Both the position numbers and the translations under genes were made by a program. Positions 1-8,827 of a DNA stretch of 64,000 nucleotides are shown here, in pieces. Within the stretch, counting starts at the first letter, position 1. The number at the start of each line of letters is the position of its first letter. The DNA is from Phaeodactylibacter sp. (GTDB taxonomy: Bacteria; Bacteroidota; Bacteroidia; Chitinophagales; Saprospiraceae), in the NCBI RefSeq assembly GCF_022763345.1, contig NZ_JALEGS010000055.1, positions 1-64,000 of the forward strand, given 5' to 3'. The notes beneath the pieces were generated by a model. The model had not been told where the DNA came from and made no database searches. It saw only the letters and a list, made by a program, of their open reading frames with translations.

Positions 1-3000
1 ACGGTCAGCAGCAGGTCGCTCTGCGCTACGCAGTTGTCGCTTACCATGTCCGTTGGTGTAGTAAAGCCTACACCCGCTACCGTAAAGGAGGCAGGTACGC
101 CTGGCGTCAGTACGTCGCCTGTTTCCAGGCCGTCTACGGTGGCGTTGGCCGGGCAGTCCGCACCTTCCTCTGTAGTCAGCGTGAACTCCTCAGAGAACCC
201 ACCTTTGTTGAAGTCCGGCTTGGTGTTGTCCTGAATCGTAAAGGTCTGTCCGCGCTGACGGAAATTACCGCAGGCATCGAAGTAACGGAAGAACACCTTG
301 AAGCTGCTCTCGCAGTCACCCGTAGCGATTTCGTTGATTTCCCAAACGAAGATTTCAATTTCAGAAGGATCACTGCAATTGTCGGTGATATTATTGAAGC
401 CCTGTACGGTGTTGCCGTGTACGGTAAAGCTCCAGTTATCCGCTGCCGTAGCAATCGGGTTGCTTTGGTCAACTACCAGATCGGTATCTGCTGATCCGGG
501 GCAGGTTGCACCCTCATCGGTGGTGAAAGTCATGTCCTGCAAAGCGATGCTGCTCGGGCGGGTATCGTCGACAATAGTAAATTCCTTACCACGCTGACGC
601 CAGTTGCCGGCCTCATCGTAATAGCGGAAGAACACCTTGAAGCTGCTTTCGCAAGCATCAGTGGAAATCTCGTTGATTTCCCAAACAAAGATTTCAATGT
701 CTGATGGATCGCTGCAATTGTCGGTGATGTCATTGAAACCGTCAATTTCCACGCCGTGCACGAAGTAGCTCCAAGTATCCGCTGCGGTGGCAATCGGATT
801 AACCTGATCAACGACCAGGCTGGTATTGGCAACACCGGGGCATTCAGCACCATCTTCCTCTGTTGTCAGAACGACATCAGGCAGTGCGATACTGGATGGG
901 CGCTCGTCATCTTCAACCGTTACGGTGAAACTGCAATTGTCCTGGTTGTTGTTGCCATCTGTCACTAAATAAGTAACGGTATGCTCACCACCGCTCAGGG
1001 TAGTTGCGAAGGTTTCCCCCTGTACGACTGTTTGCGGTGTGCCATTATCAATACTAGTGGTTAGTGTAATTGGCGCGCATGCACCAGCACTTTCAGTTGG
1101 ATTGGTCCAACTCGCTGAAGCTGTGCAATCACCAGTACCATTATTGCTGGTTTGTACTGTAATACTCTCGGGGCAGCTAATCACAGGTTCAGGCAACACT
1201 ACTACGGTAGTTTGCTGGTTCAATCCTGTAGTTTCACAGCCATTGGCATCCCGGATGGCGGTCAGCGTATAAGTGTAAGAACCGGGGTCCAGTCCCTGCA
1301 GGGTCCAGAACGGATTACCGTTACCAGCACCAGCGGAGGTATAGTTGCCACCATTAAGTTCAGCAATAGCAACCTCGTAAGGCGGCTGGCCAACTGTACC
1401 TTCGAAAGTCAGGAAGGCATCCGCATTGGCACATACCGGACCAGAATTGCTGATTGTACCCGCTGGTGAAGGCCATACGCCTACCCAAACACTGCGGAAA
1501 TCATCATTGCCACAGCCGGATAGATCCTCTGCTACAAAGCTTAGACGGACCCAAACGATATCCGTTTCGCTATGGCTGAGCGTTGCTACATAATCAGACA
1601 GCGTAGTGCCGCCGGAGATGCCGCCGCTTACTGGTCCGTAGCCATTGGTATAGCCACTGCCCTGGCAGTCACCGCCTATTTTGTAAGCTGCGCCGAGTAA
1701 GCGGAACTCAAAGTCCGTTCCTTCCACCAGCCCATCTGCTTCAGATACGAGGTCAAAGTTCACCTCATCTCCGTTGCAAATTTCATTTGAATTCGGGCAG
1801 AAAGCACTCGGTGGGTTATTGAAGACAAAACCGATTTTTGGTTGTGGCTTGATCTCCACTACCACTGACCGGAAGTCATTACTGCCACATTTCAGGTCTT
1901 TCAACACCAGATTATATTGTACAAATACGGAAGCCGTTTCGTCATGCGACAGGGACTCATTGATTTGAGTGATCACGTCGCCATTGCTCAATGTACCATC
2001 CATAATGGGGCCATAGCCATTGGTGAAGCCACCTGTGCTACCTACCCGGTGGCGTACCACTACTACTTCCACCTGATAATCACTGCCCAATCCGTAAAGG
2101 GCTGCCTGAGCAGGCAGGGCGTCTACACCAATATCAACGGTGCTGCCATTGCAGAGGGCGTTGTTGGCAAAGCCGGGAGGAGCAGAAAAGTCAAACGCCA
2201 GCTTTAGCTGCGGGCGAACCTCAACGACCACAGAACGGAAATCCTGCGTGCCGCAGATCAAGTCTTCCAAAACAAAATTATACTGTATGAATACTGGCAC
2301 TTCCTCACTATGAGATAGTGTCTCATTCACTCCGGAGATAACATCTCCGCCATTCAGTGTGCCACCGTTTACGGGACCATAGCCATTGGTAAAGCTGCCA
2401 GAGCTGCCTTCGCGGTGCCGCACGATAACGTTGCGGATTTCGAAATCAGTTCCTTCGTTGAAGTGCCCCACCTGCTCTGGCAAGACGTCAAGGTCGATAT
2501 TTACAGTACCTTCGTTGCAAATCTCATTGTTGGCAAAACCTGGAGGGTTTTTAAAGTCGAAAGCCAGCTTCAGTTCCGGGCGTACCTCTACCACCTGAGT
2601 AGCGGTATTCACACAGCCATTGGCATCTTCAATCGTCAGTTCTACAGTATAAGATACCGGAGCTGTGCCCATATTTGGTGGGAATGCAATCTCAGCCCGG
2701 CGGCGCCCACTCACGTCACCTGACTGTCCGGCAAGAGTAATTGGTGCTGCAGGGCTCACACTCCAGCTATAGGTGTTTACGTTTCCTCCGGGAGTAGGAT
2801 TGCCCAGATTCGCGAGGTAAACGCCAGTCTCACCAGAGCACACCTCCGCAAAGGGATTGCCTGCAAACTGTTGAATTGCAACTGTTGGCAACGGGTTGAC
2901 TGTTACCGTGTGAGTTGGCGCATCTACTGAGCAGCCATTGTCATAAGTTACCATTAGATCTACCGACTCTGAGCCGGCATCAGCCCAGGTGGCACCAATA

Positions 3001-5591
3001 CGCCGTGGGGTATTATCCAATGCCAACTGACCAGTGCCTCCTGTGCCTGCGCCCGGATCTTCAGCAGGGCTGCCGGAAAAGCTCCAGCTGTAATTGGCTA
3101 CCGGTGGCGGGCCGGAAGAGGAGATCGATGCCAAAAAGATGGCCTGATCACCTTCGCATACTTCGTCAAATGGGTTTTGACCAAAGGAATTGATCGTTAC
3201 TGCCGGCGCATCCAGTACCGTTACTTCGAGGGAATTGGTAGCGGTGCAGCCGGTCGCAATATTTGTGACCAGGAAAGACAGGGTATGTGTTCCCGGTTTT
3301 GTCCACTCAATCTGAATATTGCGTGCGTTCTGGCCAGCCAGGATATTACCTCCGCCGGAAAGTGTCCAGCTTACGGTATTGATGCTGGCCGTATTAGCTT
3401 CTGTTCCGTATTCGAATACATCGCCAGGACAGGCGTTGTGATCTGCATCAAAATCCAAGTCTTCACTGAATGGGAAACTAACGAAAGTGCCTGCCGAACG
3501 GAACATATTGCTCGGTGGAGTATTAATCGCCACATCCAGCTGAGGCGCACTCACAGCGCAACCGTTAACGTAGGTGACATCAAGGTTGACAGACTCTGCG
3601 CCCGGGTTAGCCCAAGTCGCACCAATACGGCGTGGAGTACCATCGGTAGCCAACTGGCCGGTGCCGCCACTGCCTCCTGCACCTGGTTCTGTAACCGGAC
3701 TACTGGCATTACTGCTGAATGTCCAGGAATAATTGGCCACCGGCGGAGGGCCCGAAGAAGAAATGGAAGCCAGGTATACGCCCTGCTCGTCCGGGCAAAG
3801 CGCATCGAATGGATTGCCACCAAAAGAGCCAATTGTGATCGACGGCGCATCCTGTACCGTCACCTCAAGAGAGTTGGAAGCGGTGCAGCCGGTCGCAATA
3901 TTCGTCACCTGGAAAGACAGGGTATAGGTTCCCGGCGTTGTCCATTCAATTTGAATATTGCGGGCATTCTCACCGGCAAGGATATTGCCACCGCCGGAGA
4001 GGGTCCAGCTTACGGTATTAATGCTTGCTGTATTTGCTTCTGTCCCGTATTCGAATACATCGCCGGGGCAGGCGTTGTGGTCGTTATCAAAATCCAGCGA
4101 CTCCATGAAGGGAAAGGTCACATATGTACCCGCAAGACGGAAAGCATCGCTGGGGTTATCATTCACCGTAATGGTATGCGTAGGCGCGGTCGAAGTACAA
4201 CCATTTACAAAGGTCACATCAAGATCAACGGTCTGCGTCCCGAGGTCTGTCATGCTGTAAGTAGCACCCTGATTACGTTTTGTAAGCCCATCTGCAGCCG
4301 TCTGCCCGAAATCCATAACGGATGGGGAGCCAGAGAAAGACCATTTGTAAGTCTGAACAGCCGGAGTCATTGCACTGCCGGCAGCGGCAGGAGAAGCCAG
4401 AAAACGCGCTTCCTCTCCAAGGCACACGGCATTAAAGGGGTTTTGTGCAAAAGGCTGAATACCAATGTTTGGCACCTGGTTAATGGTTTTGGTTAGCCCC
4501 GACAGCACACCACCTTCACAACCGGTTTCCGTGTTGCGAATGAAGGCCTCGAGCTCATACGTGCCATAAAGCGGCATATTATTCACACCGGTAGCCAGTT
4601 CGGAAGGCCGGAAACTGAAGCCATTATTAAAAATGGCAAATTCATCATTGGTGGCCGAATTGTCTGCCTGCGTGTATTCACCACTGCTAAACGCCGGCGT
4701 ATCACTGCCAGGGAAAGGTGTGAAATTGACAATACGCCAGACAACAACTTCATCCGTGTTCAGGCTGGCACCGCCAACCTGCAGACGCCGCAGGGTATTT
4801 TGAGACTCTCCATAGCAATGTGGGTCATCAAAAACGACAGTACTCAATGTGCCCGGTGTCGGCCCTACATAACCGTAGAATTCAATATCATCAACTCCAT
4901 TGTCTGCGGTATTCCCAAGCCAAAGCTGATCAAAGGCGCTCTGACTGCCATCGTGAAAACCATACACCCGAAAGGATACTGCTCCGGTTACCTGTTCAAA
5001 ACCAGGACCCGTGAGTGGTACCGTGTATTGACCAACCCCCGAAACGGAAAAAGTGGCCAACGGAGTGTTAAAATTATCGCCTCCGGCATCACTGTAAACT
5101 ACAGCGTTAGGGATAGGGGCTCCCATGAAAGTACCCAAATAAAGCTTTAGCTCGGTGAGGGTCATGCAGTTTCCGTTGCTGGGGCGAATCGTGATTTTGT
5201 AGTAGTCAGCAGCGCCCCTTGCTATTGCCAGGTTGGAGCCATCCCAGTTACGAGCAGTAAAGGTATTGGCTCGTGCTGGTGTACCATCCGTGTTGAGACC
5301 GCCTCCACGTCTAACATCGCCGGCTGTGGCATTGATTCCCGAAGCATTGGTGGTAGCCAATACTGAGACCTCATCACCACTATTTCCACCAAAATCCCAG
5401 GCTTTAAGCAGCGTTTGTGCGCCCAAACTGCCTGTTGAAAAAGCGAACAACAGGATGAAGGCAACTGGTCTCCACGCCGAGTGTAGTAGGGAATCTACCT
5501 GCCGTGGAAGAGGAATCGCCTGATAGCATCTTGTAAACAAGATACTTTCCTCAGGCTTCCGCCTTCGAAAAAAAGTGTTAGTGTAATTCAT
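1..5591 (-). CDS. Giant secreted multi-repeat (PKD-like/HYR-like) protein, 3' end outside window
   Basis: Open minus-strand frame from an ATG at 5591 to the left edge without a stop (1863 codons seen); the frame upstream of this ATG is closed by a TAA, so the start is well placed. Residues 1-39 are an unusually long basic n-region, followed by a hydrophobic signal segment ending SLGAQ. A jelly-roll-like domain of about 190 residues follows, then tandem PKD/Ig-like modules (NYSW, YSWS and NGC cores), three LKLAFDF-type units of about 120 aa, an HYR-like domain, and two about-110-aa units ending in a FRYYDEAGNW-type core. Proteins like this in Bacteroidota are cell-surface or secreted adhesins, often with a C-terminal sorting domain; that part would lie outside the window. 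Function is inferred from architecture only. Confidence 0.85.
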   Translation of the reverse strand, partial: MNYTNTFFRRRKPEESILFTRCYQAIPLPRQVDSLLHSAWRPVAFILLFAFSTGSLGAQTLLKAWDFGGNSGDEVSVLATTNASGINATAGDVRRGGGLNTDGTPARANTFTARNWDGSNLAIARGAADYYKITIRPSNGNCMTLTELKLYLGTFMGAPIPNAVVYSDAGGDNFNTPLATFSVSGVGQYTVPLTGPGFEQVTGAVSFRVYGFHDGSQSAFDQLWLGNTADNGVDDIEFYGYVGPTPGTLSTVVFDDPHCYGESQNTLRRLQVGGASLNTDEVVVWRIVNFTPFPGSDTPAFSSGEYTQADNSATNDEFAIFNNGFSFRPSELATGVNNMPLYGTYELEAFIRNTETGCEGGVLSGLTKTINQVPNIGIQPFAQNPFNAVCLGEEARFLASPAAAGSAMTPAVQTYKWSFSGSPSVMDFGQTAADGLTKRNQGATYSMTDLGTQTVDLDVTFVNGCTSTAPTHTITVNDNPSDAFRLAGTYVTFPFMESLDFDNDHNACPGDVFEYGTEANTASINTVSWTLSGGGNILAGENARNIQIEWTTPGTYTLSFQVTNIATGCTASNSLEVTVQDAPSITIGSFGGNPFDALCPDEQGVYLASISSSGPPPVANYSWTFSSNASSPVTEPGAGGSGGTGQLATDGTPRRIGATWANPGAESVNLDVTYVNGCAVSAPQLDVAINTPPSNMFRSAGTFVSFPFSEDLDFDADHNACPGDVFEYGTEANTASINTVSWTLSGGGNILAGQNARNIQIEWTKPGTHTLSFLVTNIATGCTATNSLEVTVLDAPAVTINSFGQNPFDEVCEGDQAIFLASISSSGPPPVANYSWSFSGSPAEDPGAGTGGTGQLALDNTPRRIGATWADAGSESVDLMVTYDNGCSVDAPTHTVTVNPLPTVAIQQFAGNPFAEVCSGETGVYLANLGNPTPGGNVNTYSWSVSPAAPITLAGQSGDVSGRRRAEIAFPPNMGTAPVSYTVELTIEDANGCVNTATQVVEVRPELKLAFDFKNPPGFANNEICNEGTVNIDLDVLPEQVGHFNEGTDFEIRNVIVRHREGSSGSFTNGYGPVNGGTLNGGDVISGVNETLSHSEEVPVFIQYNFVLEDLICGTQDFRSVVVEVRPQLKLAFDFSAPPGFANNALCNGSTVDIGVDALPAQAALYGLGSDYQVEVVVVRHRVGSTGGFTNGYGPIMDGTLSNGDVITQINESLSHDETASVFVQYNLVLKDLKCGSNDFRSVVVEIKPQPKIGFVFNNPPSAFCPNSNEICNGDEVNFDLVSEADGLVEGTDFEFRLLGAAYKIGGDCQGSGYTNGYGPVSGGISGGTTLSDYVATLSHSETDIVWVRLSFVAEDLSGCGNDDFRSVWVGVWPSPAGTISNSGPVCANADAFLTFEGTVGQPPYEVAIAELNGGNYTSAGAGNGNPFWTLQGLDPGSYTYTLTAIRDANGCETTGLNQQTTVVVLPEPVISCPESITVQTSNNGTGDCTASASWTNPTESAGACAPITLTTSIDNGTPQTVVQGETFATTLSGGEHTVTYLVTDGNNNQDNCSFTVTVEDDERPSSIALPDVVLTTEEDGAECPGVANTSLVVDQVNPIATAADTWSYFVHGVEIDGFNDITDNCSDPSDIEIFVWEINEISTDACESSFKVFFRYYDEAGNWRQRGKEFTIVDDTRPSSIALQDMTFTTDEGATCPGSADTDLVVDQSNPIATAADNWSFTVHGNTVQGFNNITDNCSDPSEIEIFVWEINEIATGDCESSFKVFFRYFDACGNFRQRGQTFTIQDNTKPDFNKGGFSEEFTLTTEEGADCPANATVDGLETGDVLTPGVPASFTVAGVGFTTPTDMVSDNCVAQSDLLLT
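215..905 (-). repeat. Two tandem units of about 335 bp inside the giant CDS
   Basis: Approximate borders. Two adjacent coding units share long near-identical nucleotide stretches (compare about 281-401 with about 615-740). Each encodes a module beginning RPSSIAL or equivalent, with NPIATAAD, NCSDPS, FVWEINEI and ESSFKVFFRY blocks. A third, diverged unit appears to begin at the left edge. Confidence 0.8.
1480..2577 (-). repeat. Three tandem units of about 365 bp inside the giant CDS
   Basis: Approximate borders (units near 2212-2577, 1847-2211 and 1480-1846). Each encodes a module with LKLAFDF, CNEGTVNIDLD-like, NGYGPVNGGTLNGGDVI-like and DFRSVVVEVRP-like blocks. The copies differ by scattered substitutions, so they are diverged tandem duplications and not recent identical repeats. 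Confidence 0.75.
3215..4480 (-). repeat. Two tandem units of about 635 bp inside the giant CDS
   Basis: Approximate borders. Each unit is a pair of PKD-like modules. The shared NACPGDVFEYGTEANTAS block is almost unchanged at nucleotide level between about 3360-3450 and about 4000-4080. A half unit follows at about 2905-3215. Confidence 0.75.
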
Positions 5592-5776
5592 AAGAATTGA
5601 GGTTTGTGATTGTTTAGCGTTTGCTTATGCCCATAGGTCATATATAGGCATAGGTATATTATTAGGTCTTATGACCATTAAGTTCAATGTCCGCAAAAGA
5701 GGTTTTAAAGTTTACCTGCTCCCTTCATTCATTTGGTTTTTGCATCAAATGATTTCTAATCGAGGTGAGCTGTAAA

Positions 5777-5794
5777 TGTGCATACTATTAGTAT
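5777..5794. repeat. TGTGCATACT repeat, copy 1, with perfect dyad
   Basis: TGTGCATACT is followed directly so that ATACTA-T-TAGTAT forms a perfect palindrome at 5782-5794. Copy 2 at 6339-6356 matches 15 of 18 positions, and two of the differences are a compensatory pair within the dyad. Confidence 0.6.
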
Positions 5795-5796
5795 TT

Positions 5797-5819
5797 AGAG
5801 ATACTATGTTAGCATCTCT
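5797..5819. promoter_or_regulatory. Inverted repeat next to copy 1
   Basis: Ten-base arms AGAGATACTA (5797-5806) and TAGCATCTCT (5810-5819) with one mismatch and a 3-base centre. It lies about 210 bp upstream of the giant gene and immediately beside another palindrome. It could be an operator or the stem of an RNA. No U-run follows, so it is not a classical terminator. Confidence 0.4.
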
Positions 5820-6338
5820 TAGCAACCTTAGATATAATGCCGCTTAAAAGCCTGAAGGAACACATATACCTTCCAGCCAGGCACACCTATCCAAGGACAA
5901 CACTTTGCATTGCCGATGTTAATGCAACCGTATTTGGATCCACACCAATTCTTTATCCGTGGATAAAAAATTTGAACCTCCAATAGGGCAATTGCCTGTA
6001 TTGAAGCAAAGTGAAATGTGGACACAGATATCCTATCTGTACCTAACATTGAGTTATAATGAGCAGCAACTACGTGCGTGGAGACGATATACGTTTAGGT
6101 AAGGAGGGAATAATCGTAAGTATACCTTTATTCACCGGTGAGTAGTGAAGCCTGCAAGGTAATCCTAGCCTGTAAGCTTGAAAGTACCCGCAGCTCTTCT
6201 TAAATTCATCCAGGTGCATAAATGTCTTCATGCTTAATGCTGCAATTAAATATGACAGCTTCAATTAGAAAACAAAAACAGCGACCTTGAAAAGATTTGA
6301 ATTGAACAAGCAACCCAATACTTTGACGGTTACTGTTT

Positions 6339-6356
6339 TGTGCATACTGTCAGTAC
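6339..6356. repeat. TGTGCATACT repeat, copy 2, with compensated dyad
   Basis: TGTGCATACT followed by GTCAGTAC gives the dyad TACTG-T-CAGTA at 6345-6355. Compared with copy 1, an A:T pair of the dyad is replaced by G:C, so symmetry is kept although the bases changed. Confidence 0.6.
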
Positions 6357-6374
6357 CACAGTGAGTGGTTTAGA

Positions 6375-6384
6375 TGTGCATACT
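6375..6384. repeat. TGTGCATACT repeat, copy 3 (no dyad)
   Basis: Exact decamer, but the following bases (TGAAAG) do not complete the palindrome. Its left flank (GTGAG, then TTTAGA) resembles the left flank of copy 1 (GTGAG, then TGTAAA). Confidence 0.5.
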
Positions 6385-6593
6385 TGAAAGAGCTTGGATT
6401 TATTCTAGATGCTTTCGCATTTCGTATTATAATGTTACAAATGTAAGCACTGCACCTGACTTTTCAAAGCCTTGTGTGACCAACAATGAAATAAACGTAA
6501 ATCTGTCTAATGGCTTACAAAATAACTTCTCCTAAAAGACGGTATCACCATACATTTTTTTGAATTCTCCAGGCTTAAAGCTAAGCCCGGTTA

Positions 6594-6767
6594 TTATTTT
6601 TCGCTTTTAAGGCGTTCGATTTCTTCAGCAACTTTTTCCGCCTCGGCAGACTTTTGGGCATAGGCTTTAATGTCACCTCCTCGCTGGATTTCCATCGCCT
6701 CTTCCATTAGCTTTAAGTACTTTTTCTCCAGTTTTTTGACTGGGTCTTTCTTGAATAGTCCAAACAT
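6594..6767 (-). CDS. Lacal_2735/DUF6435-type small protein
   Basis: A 57-aa frame from ATG 6767 to TAA 6594, beginning MFGLFKKDPVKKLEKKY and ending ERLKSEK. It is almost entirely charged helix: basic at the N-terminus, then a Glu/Lys-rich segment with EEAMEIQRGGDIKAYAQKS. This matches the small cytosolic family known in Bacteroidota as Lacal_2735 (DUF6435), whose function is unknown. It is downstream of sucC on the same strand, but a strong sucC terminator separates them, so it probably has its own promoter. Identification is from the characteristic MFGLFK start and helical pattern. Confidence 0.8.
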   Translation of the reverse strand: MFGLFKKDPVKKLEKKYLKLMEEAMEIQRGGDIKAYAQKSAEAEKVAEEIERLKSEK

Positions 6768-6820
6768 AGCTTTTCGGTTTAGACAGGAAACAGCGATTCC
6801 TAAAAATGGTTTTCAAAAAC

Positions 6821-6856
6821 ACAGCCGGATACCACAATCAAGCAGTATCCGGCTGT
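6821..6856 (-). terminator. Rho-independent terminator of sucC
   Basis: Perfect 12-bp stem: ACAGCCGGATAC (6821-6832) pairs with GTATCCGGCTGT (6845-6856). On the minus strand it is followed by GTTTTTG. It lies 40 bp past the sucC stop. Confidence 0.85.
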
Positions 6857-6895
6857 TTATCAGTTAATTATTCTCCGCAAGGAAGAACCTCTATT

Positions 6896-8098
6896 TTAAG
6901 CCACAGCTTCTTTCACCAGGTCTGCTGCTTCCTGTAAAAGGATAGCAGATTTCACGGCAAGGCCTGACTCATCTATCAGTTTTTTAGCGACATCTGCATT
7001 GGTGCCCTGCAAACGGACGATGATCGGCACGTCGATATTGCCCATGTTTTTGTAGGCATCCACAACGCCCTGTGCAACACGGTCACAACGGACGATACCA
7101 CCAAAAATATTGATGAGGATCGCTTTGACTTCCGGATCTTTAAGGATAATGCGGAAAGCCTGTTCCACGCGCTTGGCATCAGCGGTACCCCCGACATCAA
7201 GGAAGTTGGCGGGTTCGCCACCGGAAAGCTTGATGATATCCATCGTCGCCATAGCCAGGCCCGCGCCATTTACCATACAGCCCACGTTGCCATCCAGCTG
7301 AACGTAGTTTAAGCCGTACTCTTTAGCTTCCACTTCGGTTGGGTCTTCCTCATCAGTATCGCGAAGCTCAGCGAGATCAGGATGACGGAACAATGCGTTG
7401 TCATCGAGTGTCACTTTGCAGTCTACGGCAATGATCCGATCATCTCCAGTCTTCAGGCAAGGGTTGATTTCGAACAGGGAGGCATCTGCACCTACAAAAG
7501 CTTTGTACAGGGAGCTGATGAACTTCACCATTTCCTTCATCGACTTTCCGCTCAGGCCGAGGTTGAACGCAATTTTACGTGCCTGAAAGCCTTGCAGGCC
7601 AAGCGTGGGATCAATGTACTCTTTGTGCACCAGGTGCGGTGTTTCCTCTGCTACCGTTTCAATGTCCATGCCCCCTTCAGTGGAGTAGATAATGACATTG
7701 CACTTTTTCTCCCGGTCCATAAGGACAGAAACATAGAACTCGTCGCACTCGTCGGGAGAAGGCACATATGCATCTTCGGCGACCAGGATTTTCTTGACCA
7801 GCTTGCCCGGTCCTTCCATTCCACCCGGCGTCTGCGGGGTCTTCAGCATCATGCCCAGAATAGCGTCTGCCTTTTCCTTAAGATCGCCCTCATTTTTCAC
7901 CAGCTTAACACCACCGCCTTTGCCGCGGCCGCCGGCATGAATTTGAGCTTTGACTACAGCAAAGCCGGAGCCTGTTTTTTCTTTGATCTTTCCGTAAGCA
8001 TCGACTGCCTCGTCTAAGGTATTGGCTACGAGGCCTTCCTGTATGGCTACGCCATAGCTCTTCAGCAATTCTTTTCCTTGGTATTCGTGAAGGTTCAT
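6896..8098 (-). CDS. sucC: Succinate--CoA ligase (ADP-forming) subunit beta
   Basis: 400 aa, the usual family length. It is the beta subunit of TCA-cycle succinyl-CoA synthetase, which couples succinyl-CoA hydrolysis to ADP (or GDP) phosphorylation; the alpha subunit SucD is not in this window. The N-terminus MNLHEYQGKELLKSYGV is diagnostic. An ATP-grasp domain follows (KAQIHAGGRGKGGGVKL, about residues 49-65), then EINPCLKTGD with the metal-binding region, then a C-terminal CoA-ligase domain with NIFGGIVRCDRVAQG. A consensus -7 box lies 31 bp upstream and a strong terminator follows, so it is probably monocistronic. It is divergent from the DUF4442 gene. Confidence 0.97.
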   Translation of the reverse strand: MNLHEYQGKELLKSYGVAIQEGLVANTLDEAVDAYGKIKEKTGSGFAVVKAQIHAGGRGKGGGVKLVKNEGDLKEKADAILGMMLKTPQTPGGMEGPGKLVKKILVAEDAYVPSPDECDEFYVSVLMDREKKCNVIIYSTEGGMDIETVAEETPHLVHKEYIDPTLGLQGFQARKIAFNLGLSGKSMKEMVKFISSLYKAFVGADASLFEINPCLKTGDDRIIAVDCKVTLDDNALFRHPDLAELRDTDEEDPTEVEAKEYGLNYVQLDGNVGCMVNGAGLAMATMDIIKLSGGEPANFLDVGGTADAKRVEQAFRIILKDPEVKAILINIFGGIVRCDRVAQGVVDAYKNMGNIDVPIIVRLQGTNADVAKKLIDESGLAVKSAILLQEAADLVKEAVA

Positions 8099-8128
8099 GC
8101 GCTATTAATATGGTTTGTGATGGATGCC

Positions 8129-8136
8129 CAAATGTA
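8129..8136 (-). promoter_or_regulatory. -7 box of sucC promoter
   Basis: The minus strand reads TACATTTG, a perfect match to the Bacteroidota -7 consensus TAnnTTTG, 31 bp upstream of the sucC ATG. No clear -33 TTG at the ideal spacing. Confidence 0.55.
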
Positions 8137-8192
8137 GTGATTTTATGCAGCTATCAGAAGCTTTTGGCCGCAAAATGGCAAAGTTAAGCCCC

Positions 8193-8220
8193 TTGACTAT
8201 CCGGGCTTTTTCGTACTTTG
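8193..8220 (+). promoter_or_regulatory. Candidate promoter of the DUF4442 gene
   Basis: TTG (8193-8195), 18 bases, then TACTTTG (8214-8220), a one-base-short variant of TAnnTTTG. It lies 85 bp upstream of the ATG at 8305. Confidence 0.45.
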
Positions 8221-8304
8221 AGACTTATTCTCATGGCACTGATCCAGATAATGAACTGACTATCAGATAGCCTTGTGCTAACACCTTTAAACAAAAGTGC
8301 TGCT

Positions 8305-8823
8305 ATGGCCACCAATGCATCCCCTAAGCCTGCTTCCAATACCACCCTGCCTGTTCAAAAACGGCTGCGCGACTTCAATACCTCCTGGAAAATGCGCCTG
8401 TTTTTCCTAAAACAACTGCCCTCCTGCTGGTTTTGGGACATCCGGGTAGACCGCTGCGATACAGATTCCTGCGTGGTCAGTATCCCTTACCGTTGGACAA
8501 CTCAAAATCCCTTCCGGTCCACTTACTTCGCCGCACTAAGCGGAGCGGCAGAGCTTTCCACCGGCACATTAGCCTTGCTGGCCCTTACCGGGAAAGGCAG
8601 GGTTTCCATGCTGATTACAGGATTCGAAGCCACATTTATCAAAAAAGCCGACACCCGCACTACGTTTACCTGTAATGCGGGTGCCGAAATCAACGCTGCC
8701 GTGGACCGGGCAATAGCCACCGGTACCGGGCAGGATGTTACCGTACTGACCACCGGGCGTAATACCCATGGTGATGTGGTCTGCAAAATGCACCTGACCT
8801 GGTCTTTCAAGAAGAAGGCCTGA
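8305..8823 (+). CDS. DUF4442 domain protein (hotdog-fold, PaaI/YiiD-like)
   Basis: 172 aa from the ATG at 8305; a GTG ten codons upstream is possible but adds only a nondescript leader. The body carries the DUF4442 pattern: WDIRVDRCDTDSCVVSIPY, a helix with RSTYFAALSGAAELSTG, and a final sheet with HGDVVCKMHLTWSFKKK. DUF4442 proteins adopt the hotdog thioesterase fold and may act on acyl-CoA or acyl-ACP. The usual catalytic Asp/Glu of thioesterases cannot be assigned here with confidence. It ends 4 bp from the convergent topA stop. Confidence 0.8.
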   Translation: MATNASPKPASNTTLPVQKRLRDFNTSWKMRLFFLKQLPSCWFWDIRVDRCDTDSCVVSIPYRWTTQNPFRSTYFAALSGAAELSTGTLALLALTGKGRVSMLITGFEATFIKKADTRTTFTCNAGAEINAAVDRAIATGTGQDVTVLTTGRNTHGDVVCKMHLTWSFKKKA

Positions 8824-8827
8824 GGGG

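Larger units (their letters stand above)
5592..6593. other. 1-kb AT-rich intergenic region without a supported gene
   Basis: The stretch lies between the 5' end of the giant repeat protein and the 3' end of the small 57-aa protein. The short frames in it (73 and 64 codons, minus strand) have no recognisable motif and no convincing start context. It contains several dyads and three copies of a TGTGCATACT motif, listed separately. It must hold the promoter of the giant gene, but no clean -33/-7 pair was found. Confidence 0.7.

Noticed and set aside
3177..4496. 439-codon plus-strand frame with Arg/Ala/Gly-rich translation
   Set aside because: It is antisense to the giant minus-strand repeat protein, has no start context or domain, and mirrors the repeat units of the real gene.
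5828..6264. Two short minus-strand frames of 73 and 64 codons in the 1-kb intergenic region
   Set aside because: No recognisable domain, no start context and odd composition. They could be decayed coding sequence, but nothing supports that.
7382..8017. 211-codon plus-strand frame
   Set aside because: It is antisense to sucC, a highly conserved gene.
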